From Dehalococcoidia bacterium (GTDB taxonomy: Bacteria > Chloroflexota > Dehalococcoidia > Bin125): 64,000 nt of DNA. The stretch covers positions 248,001 through 312,000 of the forward strand of contig JAJEJC010000005.1 in NCBI GenBank assembly GCA_022828105.1, written 5' to 3'. How positions within the stretch are numbered: the first letter of the stretch is position 1; every line of letters begins with the position of its first letter. A program made the translations under genes and the position numbers. Below, piece by piece: positions 54,303-63,130 of this stretch. A model generated the notes under the pieces. It made no database searches and was not told the origin of the DNA. It saw only the letters and a program-made list of their open reading frames with translations.

Positions 54303-55753
54303 GCGCCGCAGTCGCCCTCGTCGCACCCAGTTCCACTCGAAGGATCGAGGTCGCCTACACGGCGGCCTTGCTGCTGAGTGAGATCGTCCTGTGGATCATC
54401 CTGGCCAAGTTGATCCCGCGGATTATCGCCTACGACTCCGGAGAGACGCTCTCGGTCTGGGCCGTCGGCGGGACGGCCCTGCTCGGCTTCGCGGTCTCGC
54501 GCTGGCTGGGCAATCGCGAGCTGTCGATGGCGCGCCGATTCTGGCTCGGACTGTTGATGACACTGATCGCGCTGCAGATCATCGGTTCGGTCGACCTCTC
54601 GGAGTCCGCCCGTATCTGGAACATGTCCTGGGTGCTCGAGTTAGGACGCCCCTTCAGTCCTGTCTGGCGAGAGGTAGTCCCATTGGCGGGCGGCGGAACG
54701 GCGCCGGGCGAGATCGACCAGCTCTTCGCCGCCATGATGCTGATTCCGATCTGGTTTCGCGGCGTCGCGCTCGGCTCAGCTGACCTGATGGAGCGCTCGT
54801 TCAGCAACTACGCGATCTGGGGCTTGATCGTGATCGCGATCTCGCTCGCGCTGGCGGACAACGGCAACGTGGTCGACCACGTGCGCGGACTCGGCATCCT
54901 CTGGGTGTTGATCGGGCTGCTGACCGTGGTGCTCAAGAACGCCGCCAACACCGACCAGGTCGAGGGCCTGGGCGCGGTGCAGACCGGCGCATCCGTCGCG
55001 GCCACCATGATCGCGCTCGTGGTGGGCGTCGCGCTATTCCTGCTCGTGGTCACGGGCGTGGTCGCCGCAATCGCCGGCACCGGCGTGGTAGAACCGGTGC
55101 TCGATGCGATCGGCGTCGTGATTCGCGCAATCATCACTGCATTCACGTACATCCTCTGGCCGTTTTTCTGGGTCTTCCAACAGATCCGCGACGTGATCGG
55201 CACGCAGGAGCAGGAAGTCTTTGAGCGGCTGGGAGAAGGCCTGGGCCGGCCGCTCGAGGTAGCGGCCGAGGAGACCGGCGAACCAGACCCAACGCCAGGC
55301 ATTGTGCTCTCCCGCGTCTTCGGCGGGATCGCCGCCGTGCTCGTCTTCGCGATCGCCGCCTTCTACTTCTTTCGTCGCTTCATCAACCGCGAGACGCGAA
55401 CCGAGGAGGTACGTGAGTCGCTCTGGTCCGAGGCGAACCTGCTCGACGACCTGTTCGGCGGACTTCGGGGGCTGGGCGACCGCTTCCGCCGCCGCAGTAC
55501 CGATCATCCGCCTGATGCGCCGATCGCCGAGCTGTACTACGAGGTTCTGGCCCACGCCGAAGGCAAGGGCCAGATGCGGGCCATGCACCGGACGCCGCTG
55601 CAGTTCGCCGACGCGCTCGAACGGGCCTATCACAGCCCCACGCCGAAGCGCATCTCGGAGGCCTTCAGCACCTTCCGCTACGGTGGACACCAACCCAACC
55701 GGGCCGAGCTGAACTCGATGCGGCAGAGCTGGGACGCGCTCAAGGACAACTGA
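54299..55753 (+). CDS. Polytopic membrane protein with C-terminal DUF4129 domain
   Basis: 484 residues, about eight membrane helices in two blocks (18-260 and 350-370). Cytosolic C-terminal domain with IAELYYEVLAHAEGKGQMRAMHRTPLQFADAL, the DUF4129 pattern that usually ends MoxR-locus transglutaminase-like proteins. No transglutaminase Cys-His-Asp core is seen between the helices, so this is a shortened form of that third component. Coupled to DUF58 by a four-base overlap. Confidence 0.82.
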   Translation: MSAAVALVAPSSTRRIEVAYTAALLLSEIVLWIILAKLIPRIIAYDSGETLSVWAVGGTALLGFAVSRWLGNRELSMARRFWLGLLMTLIALQIIGSVDLSESARIWNMSWVLELGRPFSPVWREVVPLAGGGTAPGEIDQLFAAMMLIPIWFRGVALGSADLMERSFSNYAIWGLIVIAISLALADNGNVVDHVRGLGILWVLIGLLTVVLKNAANTDQVEGLGAVQTGASVAATMIALVVGVALFLLVVTGVVAAIAGTGVVEPVLDAIGVVIRAIITAFTYILWPFFWVFQQIRDVIGTQEQEVFERLGEGLGRPLEVAAEETGEPDPTPGIVLSRVFGGIAAVLVFAIAAFYFFRRFINRETRTEEVRESLWSEANLLDDLFGGLRGLGDRFRRRSTDHPPDAPIAELYYEVLAHAEGKGQMRAMHRTPLQFADALERAYHSPTPKRISEAFSTFRYGGHQPNRAELNSMRQSWDALKDN

Positions 55754-55760
55754 ACTGCGG

Positions 55761-56543
55761 TCAGGATCCTTCGCGCCCGAACCACGCGCTGACCCGAGGC
55801 GCGATTAGCGCGACCGATGTGGCCAGTCCGCTGTTGACCAGGATCCAGGGCCAGTAGATGTCTTCGGCGATCCAGCTATCGCCGGCTCCGCTCTCGGCGA
55901 TGCCGAACTCCAACCACAGGTCAGAGATGACGAACAGCCCGAATGCGACATTGAGCGGGCTGGCAATCGGGCCATCGATGCCGCGTCCTGCGACCCAACG
56001 GCCGATGAAGGCGAAGAAGATCAGCGACACCGCCCACATGAATGTCGGCGAAGGGAAACTCACGCCAGTTCGCCAGATGACCACGTTCATCCAGAACTGG
56101 AGGAACGAGAAGACCAGCACCCAGACCACTAGCGGCCGCGACGCGTACGGCGCAGCCAGACGCGCGGCGACCAGGGTTAGCACGAGGATCACCGAGAAGG
56201 GCCAAAAGATCGGCTCCAGAGCGAGCTCAGCGGCCACGTACGACCATGACAACACGGCTTCCACCAACAACAACCCGAGGACAGAGACCACGACCGTCAT
56301 GTTCTCGGTGTCGGTGAGATTGCCCCGAAGCGGCCGCAACGTGAGGATGCGGGCGACGATCACGATGGTGACCAGCTCGGCAAACCACCAGATCGTCGGC
56401 TGATCCACGTTGGCAAGCTCGGCAATCGTCTCCAGGAGAAAGACCAGCAGCGAGGCAATCAGGGTGAACCGCCAGGCGGTGTCATCCCAGAGCCCGCGTA
56501 ACGTGCCAATCGGGTCCTGCAGCAGCGATTCGTGGTGCGGCAT
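55761..56543 (-). CDS. Polytopic membrane protein of unknown function
   Basis: 260 residues with about seven hydrophobic helices separated by short loops. Trp-rich segments such as QPTIWWFAELV and RVSAWFGREGS; no catalytic motif I recognise. Convergent with the DUF4129 gene, seven bases apart. GGAG lies seven bases before the ATG. It could be an ion-channel or sensor component, but that is not shown by the sequence. Confidence 0.75.
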   Translation of the reverse strand: MPHHESLLQDPIGTLRGLWDDTAWRFTLIASLLVFLLETIAELANVDQPTIWWFAELVTIVIVARILTLRPLRGNLTDTENMTVVVSVLGLLLVEAVLSWSYVAAELALEPIFWPFSVILVLTLVAARLAAPYASRPLVVWVLVFSFLQFWMNVVIWRTGVSFPSPTFMWAVSLIFFAFIGRWVAGRGIDGPIASPLNVAFGLFVISDLWLEFGIAESGAGDSWIAEDIYWPWILVNSGLATSVALIAPRVSAWFGREGS

Positions 56544-56646
56544 GTTTCACTCCGTTTCACTCAGGGACCGATAGCTGCAACGTAGAGATTTCCAATCGGC
56601 GATGATCCGGGGTGCAAGCAAACTGCAACATAGAGAGGACCTCGGC

Positions 56647-57450
56647 ATGAGCCAACTGGACAGCAAGGTGGCGTTGATCACGGGAGCGGCATCGGGCATC
56701 GGGCTGGCGGCGGCTCAGCTCTTTGCCGGCGAAGGCGCGCAGGTGGCGATGTTCGATCGCAATGCCGACCTGGTCAACGAGACGGCACGGGAACTTGGTG
56801 CGAGCGCACTGGCGATCAGCGGCGACGTGACCAGCGAAGCAGATGTCGCCAACGCGGTCGCCAGTTGCATCGAGCGCTTCGGTCGCCTGGACATTGCCTT
56901 CAACAACGCCGGCATCGCCGGCGCAGCCGCGATTCACGAGCAGGAACTCGGACACTTCCAACACGTCGTCGATGTCTGCCTGACGGGCGTCTTCCTCTGC
57001 CTCAAGCACCAGTCGCAACAGCTCATCGCGCAGGGCCAGGGCGGCTCGCTGATCAACACGGCCAGCATCAATGCCACGCAGGCGACGAAGGGATTGAGCG
57101 CCTACTGCTCGGCCAAGGCCGGCGTGGCGATGCTGACCAGGGTCGCCGCGCTGGAACTGGGCGAGCACGGCATTCGGGTCAACGCGATCGGACCAGGCCA
57201 CACGAGGACGCCAATGACCAGCCGCGCCCGGGAGGTCGACGGGTTCGACGAAGCAATGATCGGCGCGACGCCGCTGGGCCGCCTCGGCGAGCCTGAGGAC
57301 ATCGCCCAGATGGCGCTCTATCTCGCCGGCGATGCGAGCCCCTGGGTCTCCGGTCAACTCCTCTACGTCGACGGCGGGATCACCGTCAACGAGTTGCCGC
57401 CCGGATTCAATCCGCTGGAGTCCCGCCTCCGCCAGCCGCGCGCCGATTGA
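56647..57450 (+). CDS. SDR array member 1
   Basis: 267 residues, classical SDR. ITGAASGIGLAAAQLFAGEG opens the Rossmann fold; Asp in MFDRNAD for NAD(H); NNAG near 86-89; catalytic Ser in NTASINATQ and YCSAKAG. C-terminal SGQLLYVDGGITVNELP. Most similar to the next gene (shared INATQATKGLSAYCSAKAGVAML versus LNSIQATEGLSAYCSAKAGVAML, cores at about 146-168). GAGAGGAC before the ATG is repeated before other array members. The frame is open 15 codons further upstream. Confidence 0.9.
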   Translation: MSQLDSKVALITGAASGIGLAAAQLFAGEGAQVAMFDRNADLVNETARELGASALAISGDVTSEADVANAVASCIERFGRLDIAFNNAGIAGAAAIHEQELGHFQHVVDVCLTGVFLCLKHQSQQLIAQGQGGSLINTASINATQATKGLSAYCSAKAGVAMLTRVAALELGEHGIRVNAIGPGHTRTPMTSRAREVDGFDEAMIGATPLGRLGEPEDIAQMALYLAGDASPWVSGQLLYVDGGITVNELPPGFNPLESRLRQPRAD

Positions 57451-57474
57451 CGAATTGCAGCCGCCGACTAGTCT
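57447..57474 (+). promoter_or_regulatory. Putative sigma-70-type promoter of SDR array member 2
   Basis: TTGACG at 57447-57452 and TAGTCT at 57469-57474 with a 16-base spacer, 48 bases before the ATG. This is the only TAGNCT site in the window with a convincing -35 box. Confidence 0.55.
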
Positions 57475-57521
57475 GCCGGTGGCAGAAGCGGACCGAGACG
57501 GGCATACAGGAGGTACTGCAC

Positions 57522-58310
57522 ATGGGACTGCTAGACGGCAAAGCGGCGTTGATTACCGGCGGTGCATCGGGAATCGGACTGGCGGCGGCGCGACGGTTCG
57601 CGGAGGAAGGCGCGCAGGTGGCGATTGCCGACCGCAACGCCGACGGCGCGGCCGAGGCTGCACGCGAGATCGGCTCGGATGCGGTCGCCGTCACGGCCGA
57701 CGTGACGAACGAAGACGACGTGGCGAACATGGTGATGTCCTGCGTCGACCGCTTCGGCCGGCTGGACATTGCCTTCAACAACGCCGGCATCGGCGGATTC
57801 TCGCCGATCCAGGACTACCCGCTGGCCCAGTTCCAGCAGGTGATCGATGTCTGCCTGACCGGTGTCTTTCTATGCATCAAGCACGAGTCGAAACACCTGA
57901 TCGGGCAGGGCTCGGGCGGTTCGATCATCAACACCGCATCGCTCAACAGCATCCAGGCGACCGAGGGACTCTCCGCCTACTGCTCGGCCAAGGCAGGTGT
58001 GGCGATGCTGACCAAGGTCTCGGCGCTGGAACTCGGGCGCTACGGCATCCGCGTCAACAGCATCGGACCGGGTCTAATCCGCACGCCGCTGACTCAGGGC
58101 CTGCGCGACATTCCCGAGCTTGAAGAGGCGTTCGCACACGAGGCGCCGCTGGGCCGGATTGGTGAACCGGAAGACGTCGCTCAGCTCGCACTCTGGCTGG
58201 CATCCGATGCGTCCTCGCTGATGACCGGTCAGACCGTTCAGCTCAACGGCGGCGCCGACATCAATAAGTACCCGCCGTTGTTCGAGTTCTTCGGCCAGCA
58301 AGCGCTGTAG
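57522..58310 (+). CDS. SDR array member 2
   Basis: 262 residues. ITGGASGIGLAAARRFAEEG, Asp in IADRNAD for NAD(H), NNAGIGG, catalytic YCSAKAG. Paralogue of member 1. It has the best promoter in the array: TTGACG (57447-57452), 16 bases, TAGTCT (57469-57474), then AGGAGGT before the ATG at 57522. The -35 overlaps the end of member 1's coding region. Substrate unknown. Confidence 0.9.
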   Translation: MGLLDGKAALITGGASGIGLAAARRFAEEGAQVAIADRNADGAAEAAREIGSDAVAVTADVTNEDDVANMVMSCVDRFGRLDIAFNNAGIGGFSPIQDYPLAQFQQVIDVCLTGVFLCIKHESKHLIGQGSGGSIINTASLNSIQATEGLSAYCSAKAGVAMLTKVSALELGRYGIRVNSIGPGLIRTPLTQGLRDIPELEEAFAHEAPLGRIGEPEDVAQLALWLASDASSLMTGQTVQLNGGADINKYPPLFEFFGQQAL

Positions 58311-58371
58311 TGCGTAGACTTCCAGCCGACTGAGCGGCTTCAGTCATCGGCGAGTCAGTCAGGAGGCGACC

Positions 58372-59268
58372 ATGCGCGAGTTTGCAGGCAGAACGGCGGT
58401 CGTGACCGGGGCGGCCAGCGGGATGGGGCTCGCGTTCGCCCGACGATTCGCCGCCGAAGGCATGAACGTCGTCCTTGCTGATATCGAGTCAGACGCGTTG
58501 CAGGCGCAGGTGACGCGCCTGCAGCAGGAAGAGCGGAACGTGCAGGGCGTGGTCGTCGACACGATGAGGCGGGGAGCGCTGGAGGATCTGCGCGACCGCA
58601 CGATTGCCGAGTACGGCAACGTGCACATCCTGGTCAACAACGCCGGCGTCGCCGGAGGCGAGGACGCCGGCCTGCGTCCCGACGGTTCGGTGCGCGGCGC
58701 ATGGGAGGTGATGGACGAGACGTGGAACTGGATCATGGGCGTCAACTTCTGGGGCGTGCTGTACGGCATCCAGGTCTTCGTCCCGCACATGCTCGAACAC
58801 GGCGAGGAAGGTCACATCGTCAACACGGCCTCGCTGGCCGGATTGATGCCTGGCGGCTCGGCCTACAGCGTGTCCAAGCACGCCGTCTTGACGCTCACCG
58901 AGGGTCTGTACCAGCAGTTCCAGGCGTTGGGAGCGAACTTGAGCGCGTCGGTGCTCTGTCCCGGTTTCGTCAACACCAACATCGGCCGCGCCGACCGCAA
59001 CCGTCCCGAGGAACTGGGCGGCACGTCGGCGCGAACGCCGGAACAGGAACAGGCGATCGCGATGATGCTGGGCGGCGGCATGGACCCCGACCAGGTCGCC
59101 GACGTCGTCTTCGACTCGATTGTCGAGCAGCGCTGCTACATTCTGCCGCATCCCGCATGGGACGATGTCGTGCGCGGTCGCGTCGAGCATGTCCTGGCCA
59201 GGGGCGCCCCGATCAGCGTCGACATGGAGGAGATGCTGCGCAGGCGAGCGTCGGGGCAGGACGTATAG
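58372..59268 (+). CDS. SDR array member 3
   Basis: 298 residues. VTGAASGMGLAFARRFAAEGM, Asp in LADIESD for NAD(H), NNAGVAGG, WIMGVNFWGVLYGIQVF, Ser in NTASLAG, catalytic YSVSKHA. About 30 residues longer than members 1 and 2 through a C-terminal extension (QQRCYILPHPAWDDVVRGRVEHVL type). First of three close paralogues. AGGAGG before the ATG; TAGACT at 58315-58320 is the likely -10. Confidence 0.9.
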   Translation: MREFAGRTAVVTGAASGMGLAFARRFAAEGMNVVLADIESDALQAQVTRLQQEERNVQGVVVDTMRRGALEDLRDRTIAEYGNVHILVNNAGVAGGEDAGLRPDGSVRGAWEVMDETWNWIMGVNFWGVLYGIQVFVPHMLEHGEEGHIVNTASLAGLMPGGSAYSVSKHAVLTLTEGLYQQFQALGANLSASVLCPGFVNTNIGRADRNRPEELGGTSARTPEQEQAIAMMLGGGMDPDQVADVVFDSIVEQRCYILPHPAWDDVVRGRVEHVLARGAPISVDMEEMLRRRASGQDV

Positions 59269-59288
59269 ATAACTGAAAGGACCGAGCG

Positions 59289-60149
59289 ATGCGAGAGTTT
59301 GCTGGCAAGACCGCCTTCGTCACGGGCGGCGCGAGCGGGATCGGCCTGGCGATGGTCGAACGCTTCGCCTCGGAGGGCATGAACGTCGTTCTCGCCGATA
59401 TCCAGGAAGACGCGCTTCAGGCGCAGGTCAGGCGGTTGGAGCAGGAAGAACGCTCGGTCATGGGCGTCGTCGTGGACACGATGCAACGCGAAGCACTGGA
59501 GCGAGCACGCGACGAAGCGATCGATCGCTACGGCAACATCCACATCCTCTGCAACAACGCCGGCGTATTCAGCTTCCAGGACGCCATGAGCCTCGGCCCG
59601 GAGGCGGTCAATGTCTGGGATGTCGAGGACCGCGTCTGGGAGTGGGTGATCGGCGTCAATTTCTGGGGCGTGCTCTACGGTGTGCAGACGTTTCTGCCGC
59701 ACATGGTGGGGCACGGCGAGGAGGGGCACGTCGTCAATACCTCCTCGGTCGCTGGACTGACGCCGGGCGGCAGCGCGTACAGCGTCTCAAAGCATGGCGT
59801 GCTGACACTGACCGAAGGTTTGCACCAGAATCTCGAGCGGATCGGGTCGAAGATTGCCGCGTCCGTGCTCTGTCCGGGCGCGGTCCAGACGCAGATTATG
59901 TACGCCGACCGCAACCGGCCCGACGAGTTCGGCGGCGCAGGCGAACGCTCGACCGGCGAAGCCGCGGCCTTCGACGCATTCCTCGCTTCCGGCATCGATC
60001 CGGCCAACGTCGCCGACCTGGTCCTGCAGTCGATCGTCGAAGAGCGCTGTTACATCCTGCCGCATCCCGACTGGGACGAGATCGTCCGCCAGCGGGTAGA
60101 GAACATCCTCGCGAGGACCGTCCCGGCGGCGCGGACTCCGAGAGAGTAG
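59289..60149 (+). CDS. SDR array member 4
   Basis: 286 residues, paralogue of members 3 and 5: MREFAGKTAFVTGGASGIG opening, LADIQED for NAD(H), NNAGVFSF, WVIGVNFWGVLYGVQTF, catalytic YSVSKHG, and late ERCYILPHPDWDEIV. Only 20 bases after member 3, with AAAGGACC upstream and no separate promoter, so it is probably co-transcribed with it. The C-terminal tail is shorter than in members 3 and 5, which share the MxxRRAxGxDV ending. Confidence 0.9.
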   Translation: MREFAGKTAFVTGGASGIGLAMVERFASEGMNVVLADIQEDALQAQVRRLEQEERSVMGVVVDTMQREALERARDEAIDRYGNIHILCNNAGVFSFQDAMSLGPEAVNVWDVEDRVWEWVIGVNFWGVLYGVQTFLPHMVGHGEEGHVVNTSSVAGLTPGGSAYSVSKHGVLTLTEGLHQNLERIGSKIAASVLCPGAVQTQIMYADRNRPDEFGGAGERSTGEAAAFDAFLASGIDPANVADLVLQSIVEERCYILPHPDWDEIVRQRVENILARTVPAARTPRE

Positions 60150-60237
60150 TCACGCCGCGGCTGAGCGGTTTCCGGTTCCGCTTCTAGACTGCGCGAACAA
60201 TCGACCGACGACGCAGTGTGCTCTGAGAGGACCGAAC

Positions 60238-61134
60238 ATGCGCGACTTTGCAGGCAAGACGGCGGTGGTGACCGGCGGGGCATCGGGCATGGGCTACGCC
60301 TTTGCCGAGCGCTTCGCCGCCGAGGGCATGAACGTGATCCTCGCCGACATCGAGACGGACGCGCTCAAGGCGGCCGTGACGCGGCTGGAACAGCAGGAGC
60401 GCAACGTCATTGGCCTCGAAGTCAATACGATGCAGCGCGAGACGCTGGAGCGCGTTCGCGACCAGGCGATCGAGCGCTACGGCAAGATCCACGTGCTCTG
60501 CAACAACGCCGGCGTGACCTCGCGCCGCGACGGCGGGCTCGGCGCGGGCACGGGCGCCGTCCCGGTCTGGGATGTCCCGGACTCGACCTGGGACTGGGTC
60601 ATGGGCGTCAACTTCTGGGGCGTGCTCTACGGATTGCAGGTGTTCGTCCCCTCAATGATCGAGCACGGCGAAGCGGGCCACATCGTCAACACCGCCTCGG
60701 TTGCCGGCCTGATCCCCGGCGCTTCCGCATACAGCGTCTCCAAGCACGGCGTGCTGACTCTGACCGAGGGACTCTGGCACCACCTGCGGGCGGCCGAGTC
60801 CAACATCTCCGCTTCCGTCCTCTGCCCCGGATTCGTCAACACGCAGATCAACGAGGCAGAGCGCAACCGACCCAGCGAGTTCGGACAGTCGATCGAGGCG
60901 AACGAGGCCCAGCGGATGGCCTCGCGCATCTTCCTCGGCGGCGGCATGGACCCCTCGGACGTCGCCGAGCTGGTCTGGCAGGCGATGGTCGACGACCACC
61001 TCTACATCCTGCCTCACGACGGCTGGCGGGACATCATTCAGGGCCGGATCGAAGCCGTCCTCGACGGCCGGCAACCGGTCGAGATCGATTTCCAGCAGAT
61101 GATGGAACGGCGCGCCGGCGGCGCAGACGTCTAG
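60238..61134 (+). CDS. SDR array member 5
   Basis: 298 residues, paralogue of members 3 and 4: VTGGASGMGYAFAERFAAEGM, LADIETD for NAD(H), NNAGVTSR, WVMGVNFWGVLYGLQVF, catalytic YSVSKHG, C-terminal MERRAGGADV. GAGAGGACC before the ATG repeats the sequence before members 1 and 4. TAGACT at 60185-60190 is a likely -10. It ends 15 bases from the convergent ferredoxin gene. Confidence 0.9.
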   Translation: MRDFAGKTAVVTGGASGMGYAFAERFAAEGMNVILADIETDALKAAVTRLEQQERNVIGLEVNTMQRETLERVRDQAIERYGKIHVLCNNAGVTSRRDGGLGAGTGAVPVWDVPDSTWDWVMGVNFWGVLYGLQVFVPSMIEHGEAGHIVNTASVAGLIPGASAYSVSKHGVLTLTEGLWHHLRAAESNISASVLCPGFVNTQINEAERNRPSEFGQSIEANEAQRMASRIFLGGGMDPSDVAELVWQAMVDDHLYILPHDGWRDIIQGRIEAVLDGRQPVEIDFQQMMERRAGGADV

Positions 61135-61149
61135 CCCGAGCGCGAAGCG

Positions 61150-61695
61150 CTACTCGTCGCCGCCCGATTCGAGCTGCGCGGCGAACTCCTTGCGGCCGAC
61201 GCGCTCTTTCTCGGTCTTGGCCATAATCGTCTCGGGAATCCAGAACGGCAGATTGGTGTCGGCGCGCGACGGGGCGAGCAAGTCGTCGAGGTCCATGACC
61301 AGCTCGCGGCGGTCGTACTTGGTCTGCTCGTGACCCTCCCACATGGGCAGCATCGCGATTGCGTCGAAGGGGCAGACCTCGACGCAGATGTTGCAGCGCA
61401 TGCAGCGGCCGAAGTCGATGTAGAAGTCCTTGATGACCGACTTGTGGTTGCTCCTGCCGGCCGCGCTGGCCGGGTTTTTCATCAGCGTGGTCGTCATGCA
61501 GTCGACCGGGCAGGCGGCAGCGCACTTGCCGCAGCCGGTGCAGTTCGGCTCTTCGAGCTGGTGGTTCCAGATCAGGTAGGGGAAGGTCCGCGCGCGCTTG
61601 GGGAGCTGCTTCTTCTCGTACGGGTAGTGCACCGTGACCGGCCCGCGTCGCAACACCTGGGCGCCCCGACTCATGACCTTGAACACACCGCGCAT
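61150..61695 (-). CDS. Two-cluster ferredoxin, NuoI-like
   Basis: 181 residues. Two [4Fe-4S] binding sets: C52/C55/C58/C62 (CTGCGKCAAACP) and C98/C101/C104/C108 (CMRCNICVEVCP), with 35 residues between, as in NADH dehydrogenase subunit I. N-terminal RRGPVTVHYPYEKKQLPKRARTFPYL is NuoI-like and would lie along the membrane arm. No other nuo gene is near, so it is either a stray copy or a separate electron carrier, for example for the AOR or a similar enzyme. The C-terminal 60 residues are charged. Confidence 0.87.
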   Translation of the reverse strand: MRGVFKVMSRGAQVLRRGPVTVHYPYEKKQLPKRARTFPYLIWNHQLEEPNCTGCGKCAAACPVDCMTTTLMKNPASAAGRSNHKSVIKDFYIDFGRCMRCNICVEVCPFDAIAMLPMWEGHEQTKYDRRELVMDLDDLLAPSRADTNLPFWIPETIMAKTEKERVGRKEFAAQLESGGDE

Positions 61696-61760
61696 GACCC
61701 GCTCTCAATCCGCTAGCGCTTCACCAGTAGGATAGCGCACGCTCTACAGAACTCAGTGTG

Positions 61761-62435
61761 TCAGAGCGGCATCTCACAGACCGGGCCGGACGTATCCAAC
61801 TCAGCGCCCGTCCAGGCGACGACATCATTGACGGAGACGCCCGGCGCCGTCTCACGCAGCGTGAGACCGCTTGGCGACACATCGATCACGGCGAGGTCGG
61901 TGATGACCACGTCTACGCAGCGCCTGGCCGTGAGCGGATAGTCGCAGACCTCGACGATGCGCGGCTCGCCATCGCGGGTCACATGCGCCATCGCGACGAT
62001 CAGCTTCCGAGCGCCGACCGCGAGGTCCATCGCGCCGCCGACGCTGCCGCCGCCGCGCGACGGGACATACCAGTTGGCCAGATCGCCGCGGGCCGATACT
62101 TGCAGCCCGCCCAGCACCGCGGCGTCGATGTGGCCGCCGCGAATCATCGCGAACGAGTCCGCGGTGTCGAAGAAGCTCGCGCCTGCGACGAGAGCGACGG
62201 GCTGGCCACCTGCATTGATCAGGTCGGCGTCGAAGTCCGACTCGGAGACGCCGGAGTAACCGAGGATGCCGTTCTCGGCCTGGAACAGGATGTGGTCGGC
62301 CGGCTCGACGAACCCGGCGACGAGCGTGGGCAGACCGATGCCGAGATTGACGACCGAACCCGGTTCCAGTTCTCGAGCGACGCGCAGGGCGATCAGTTCG
62401 CGGCTGAGTCCGGTCGGCGGATTGTCTGCGGGCAT
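61761..62435 (-). CDS. 3-oxoacid CoA transferase, subunit B
   Basis: 224 residues. Family I CoA transferase B subunit: VARELEPGSVVNLGIGLPTLV (near 19-39), and catalytic Glu in QAENGILGYSG (the SENG/AENG motif that forms the glutamyl-CoA intermediate), then GGHIDAAVLGGLQVSARGDLANW. It moves CoA between succinyl-CoA or acyl-CoA and a 3-oxoacid. ATG at 62435 is two bases after the stop of subunit A, and GGAAGG lies inside A, so translation is coupled. Possible symbols are scoB or atoA. Confidence 0.92.
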   Translation of the reverse strand: MPADNPPTGLSRELIALRVARELEPGSVVNLGIGLPTLVAGFVEPADHILFQAENGILGYSGVSESDFDADLINAGGQPVALVAGASFFDTADSFAMIRGGHIDAAVLGGLQVSARGDLANWYVPSRGGGSVGGAMDLAVGARKLIVAMAHVTRDGEPRIVEVCDYPLTARRCVDVVITDLAVIDVSPSGLTLRETAPGVSVNDVVAWTGAELDTSGPVCEMPL

Positions 62436-62437
62436 CG

Positions 62438-63130
62438 TCAGCCTTCCCAGCGGACCGGGATCGGCTCGCACTGCACCAGCCGGTCCACGTAGATGCCCGG
62501 CGTGCCCACCTGGTCGGGCGGGATCTCGCCTGGCTCGACGATTTCCTCCACTTCGGCGATGACGAGTTCGGCGGCGGTCGCCATGACGGGGTTGAAGTTG
62601 CGACCGGCGAGGCGGTATTGCAGATTGCCCAGCCGATCGGCGCGCCAGGCCTTGAGCAAGGCCACGTCGCCGCGCAGCGGTCGTTCAAGCAGCCACTCCT
62701 CGCCGTCGAGCTCCATGGTCTGCTTGCCTTCGGCCATCATCGTGCCCAATCCCGTCCTGGTCAGCACACCGCCGAGTCCGGCGCCTCCGGCGCGCAGCCG
62801 TTCGATCAACGTGCCCTGCGGGACCAGCTCCAGCTCGACCTCGCCCGCTCGATACTGAGCCTCGAAGCGCGACGACCGAGTCCCCGAGGCGCGGATCGCG
62901 AACGTCGCAATCACTTTGGCAAGCTGGCGATCCTCGCATAGCTCGTCGAGCAGATCGCCGAGTCCGATGTTGTTCGCGACGGCGGTCAGATTGCGCCGCC
63001 CGCTGCGTCGGACCGCGCGGATCAGATTGGACGGCGTCCCGGCGGAGACGAACCCGCCGACGAGGATCGTCGCGCCGTCGGCGATGTCGGCAATCGCGTC
63101 GTCGGGCGTGTCGAAGTACTCAGCGATCAC
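62438..63130 (-). CDS. 3-oxoacid CoA transferase, subunit A
   Basis: 230 residues. ILVGGFVSAGTPSNLIRAV near 22-40 is the CoA-binding GGFxxxGxPxxLI pattern of the A subunit; NNIGLGDLLDEL, and QGTLIERLRAGGAGLGGVLTRTGLGT near 104-129. Forms a heterotetramer with subunit B. Start codon GTG, with TAGGAT exactly six bases upstream on the minus strand, again a leaderless-type arrangement; GGAGGAG further upstream is too far to be a good ribosome binding site. Divergent from the family III CoA transferase. Confidence 0.92.
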   Translation of the reverse strand: MIAEYFDTPDDAIADIADGATILVGGFVSAGTPSNLIRAVRRSGRRNLTAVANNIGLGDLLDELCEDRQLAKVIATFAIRASGTRSSRFEAQYRAGEVELELVPQGTLIERLRAGGAGLGGVLTRTGLGTMMAEGKQTMELDGEEWLLERPLRGDVALLKAWRADRLGNLQYRLAGRNFNPVMATAAELVIAEVEEIVEPGEIPPDQVGTPGIYVDRLVQCEPIPVRWEG

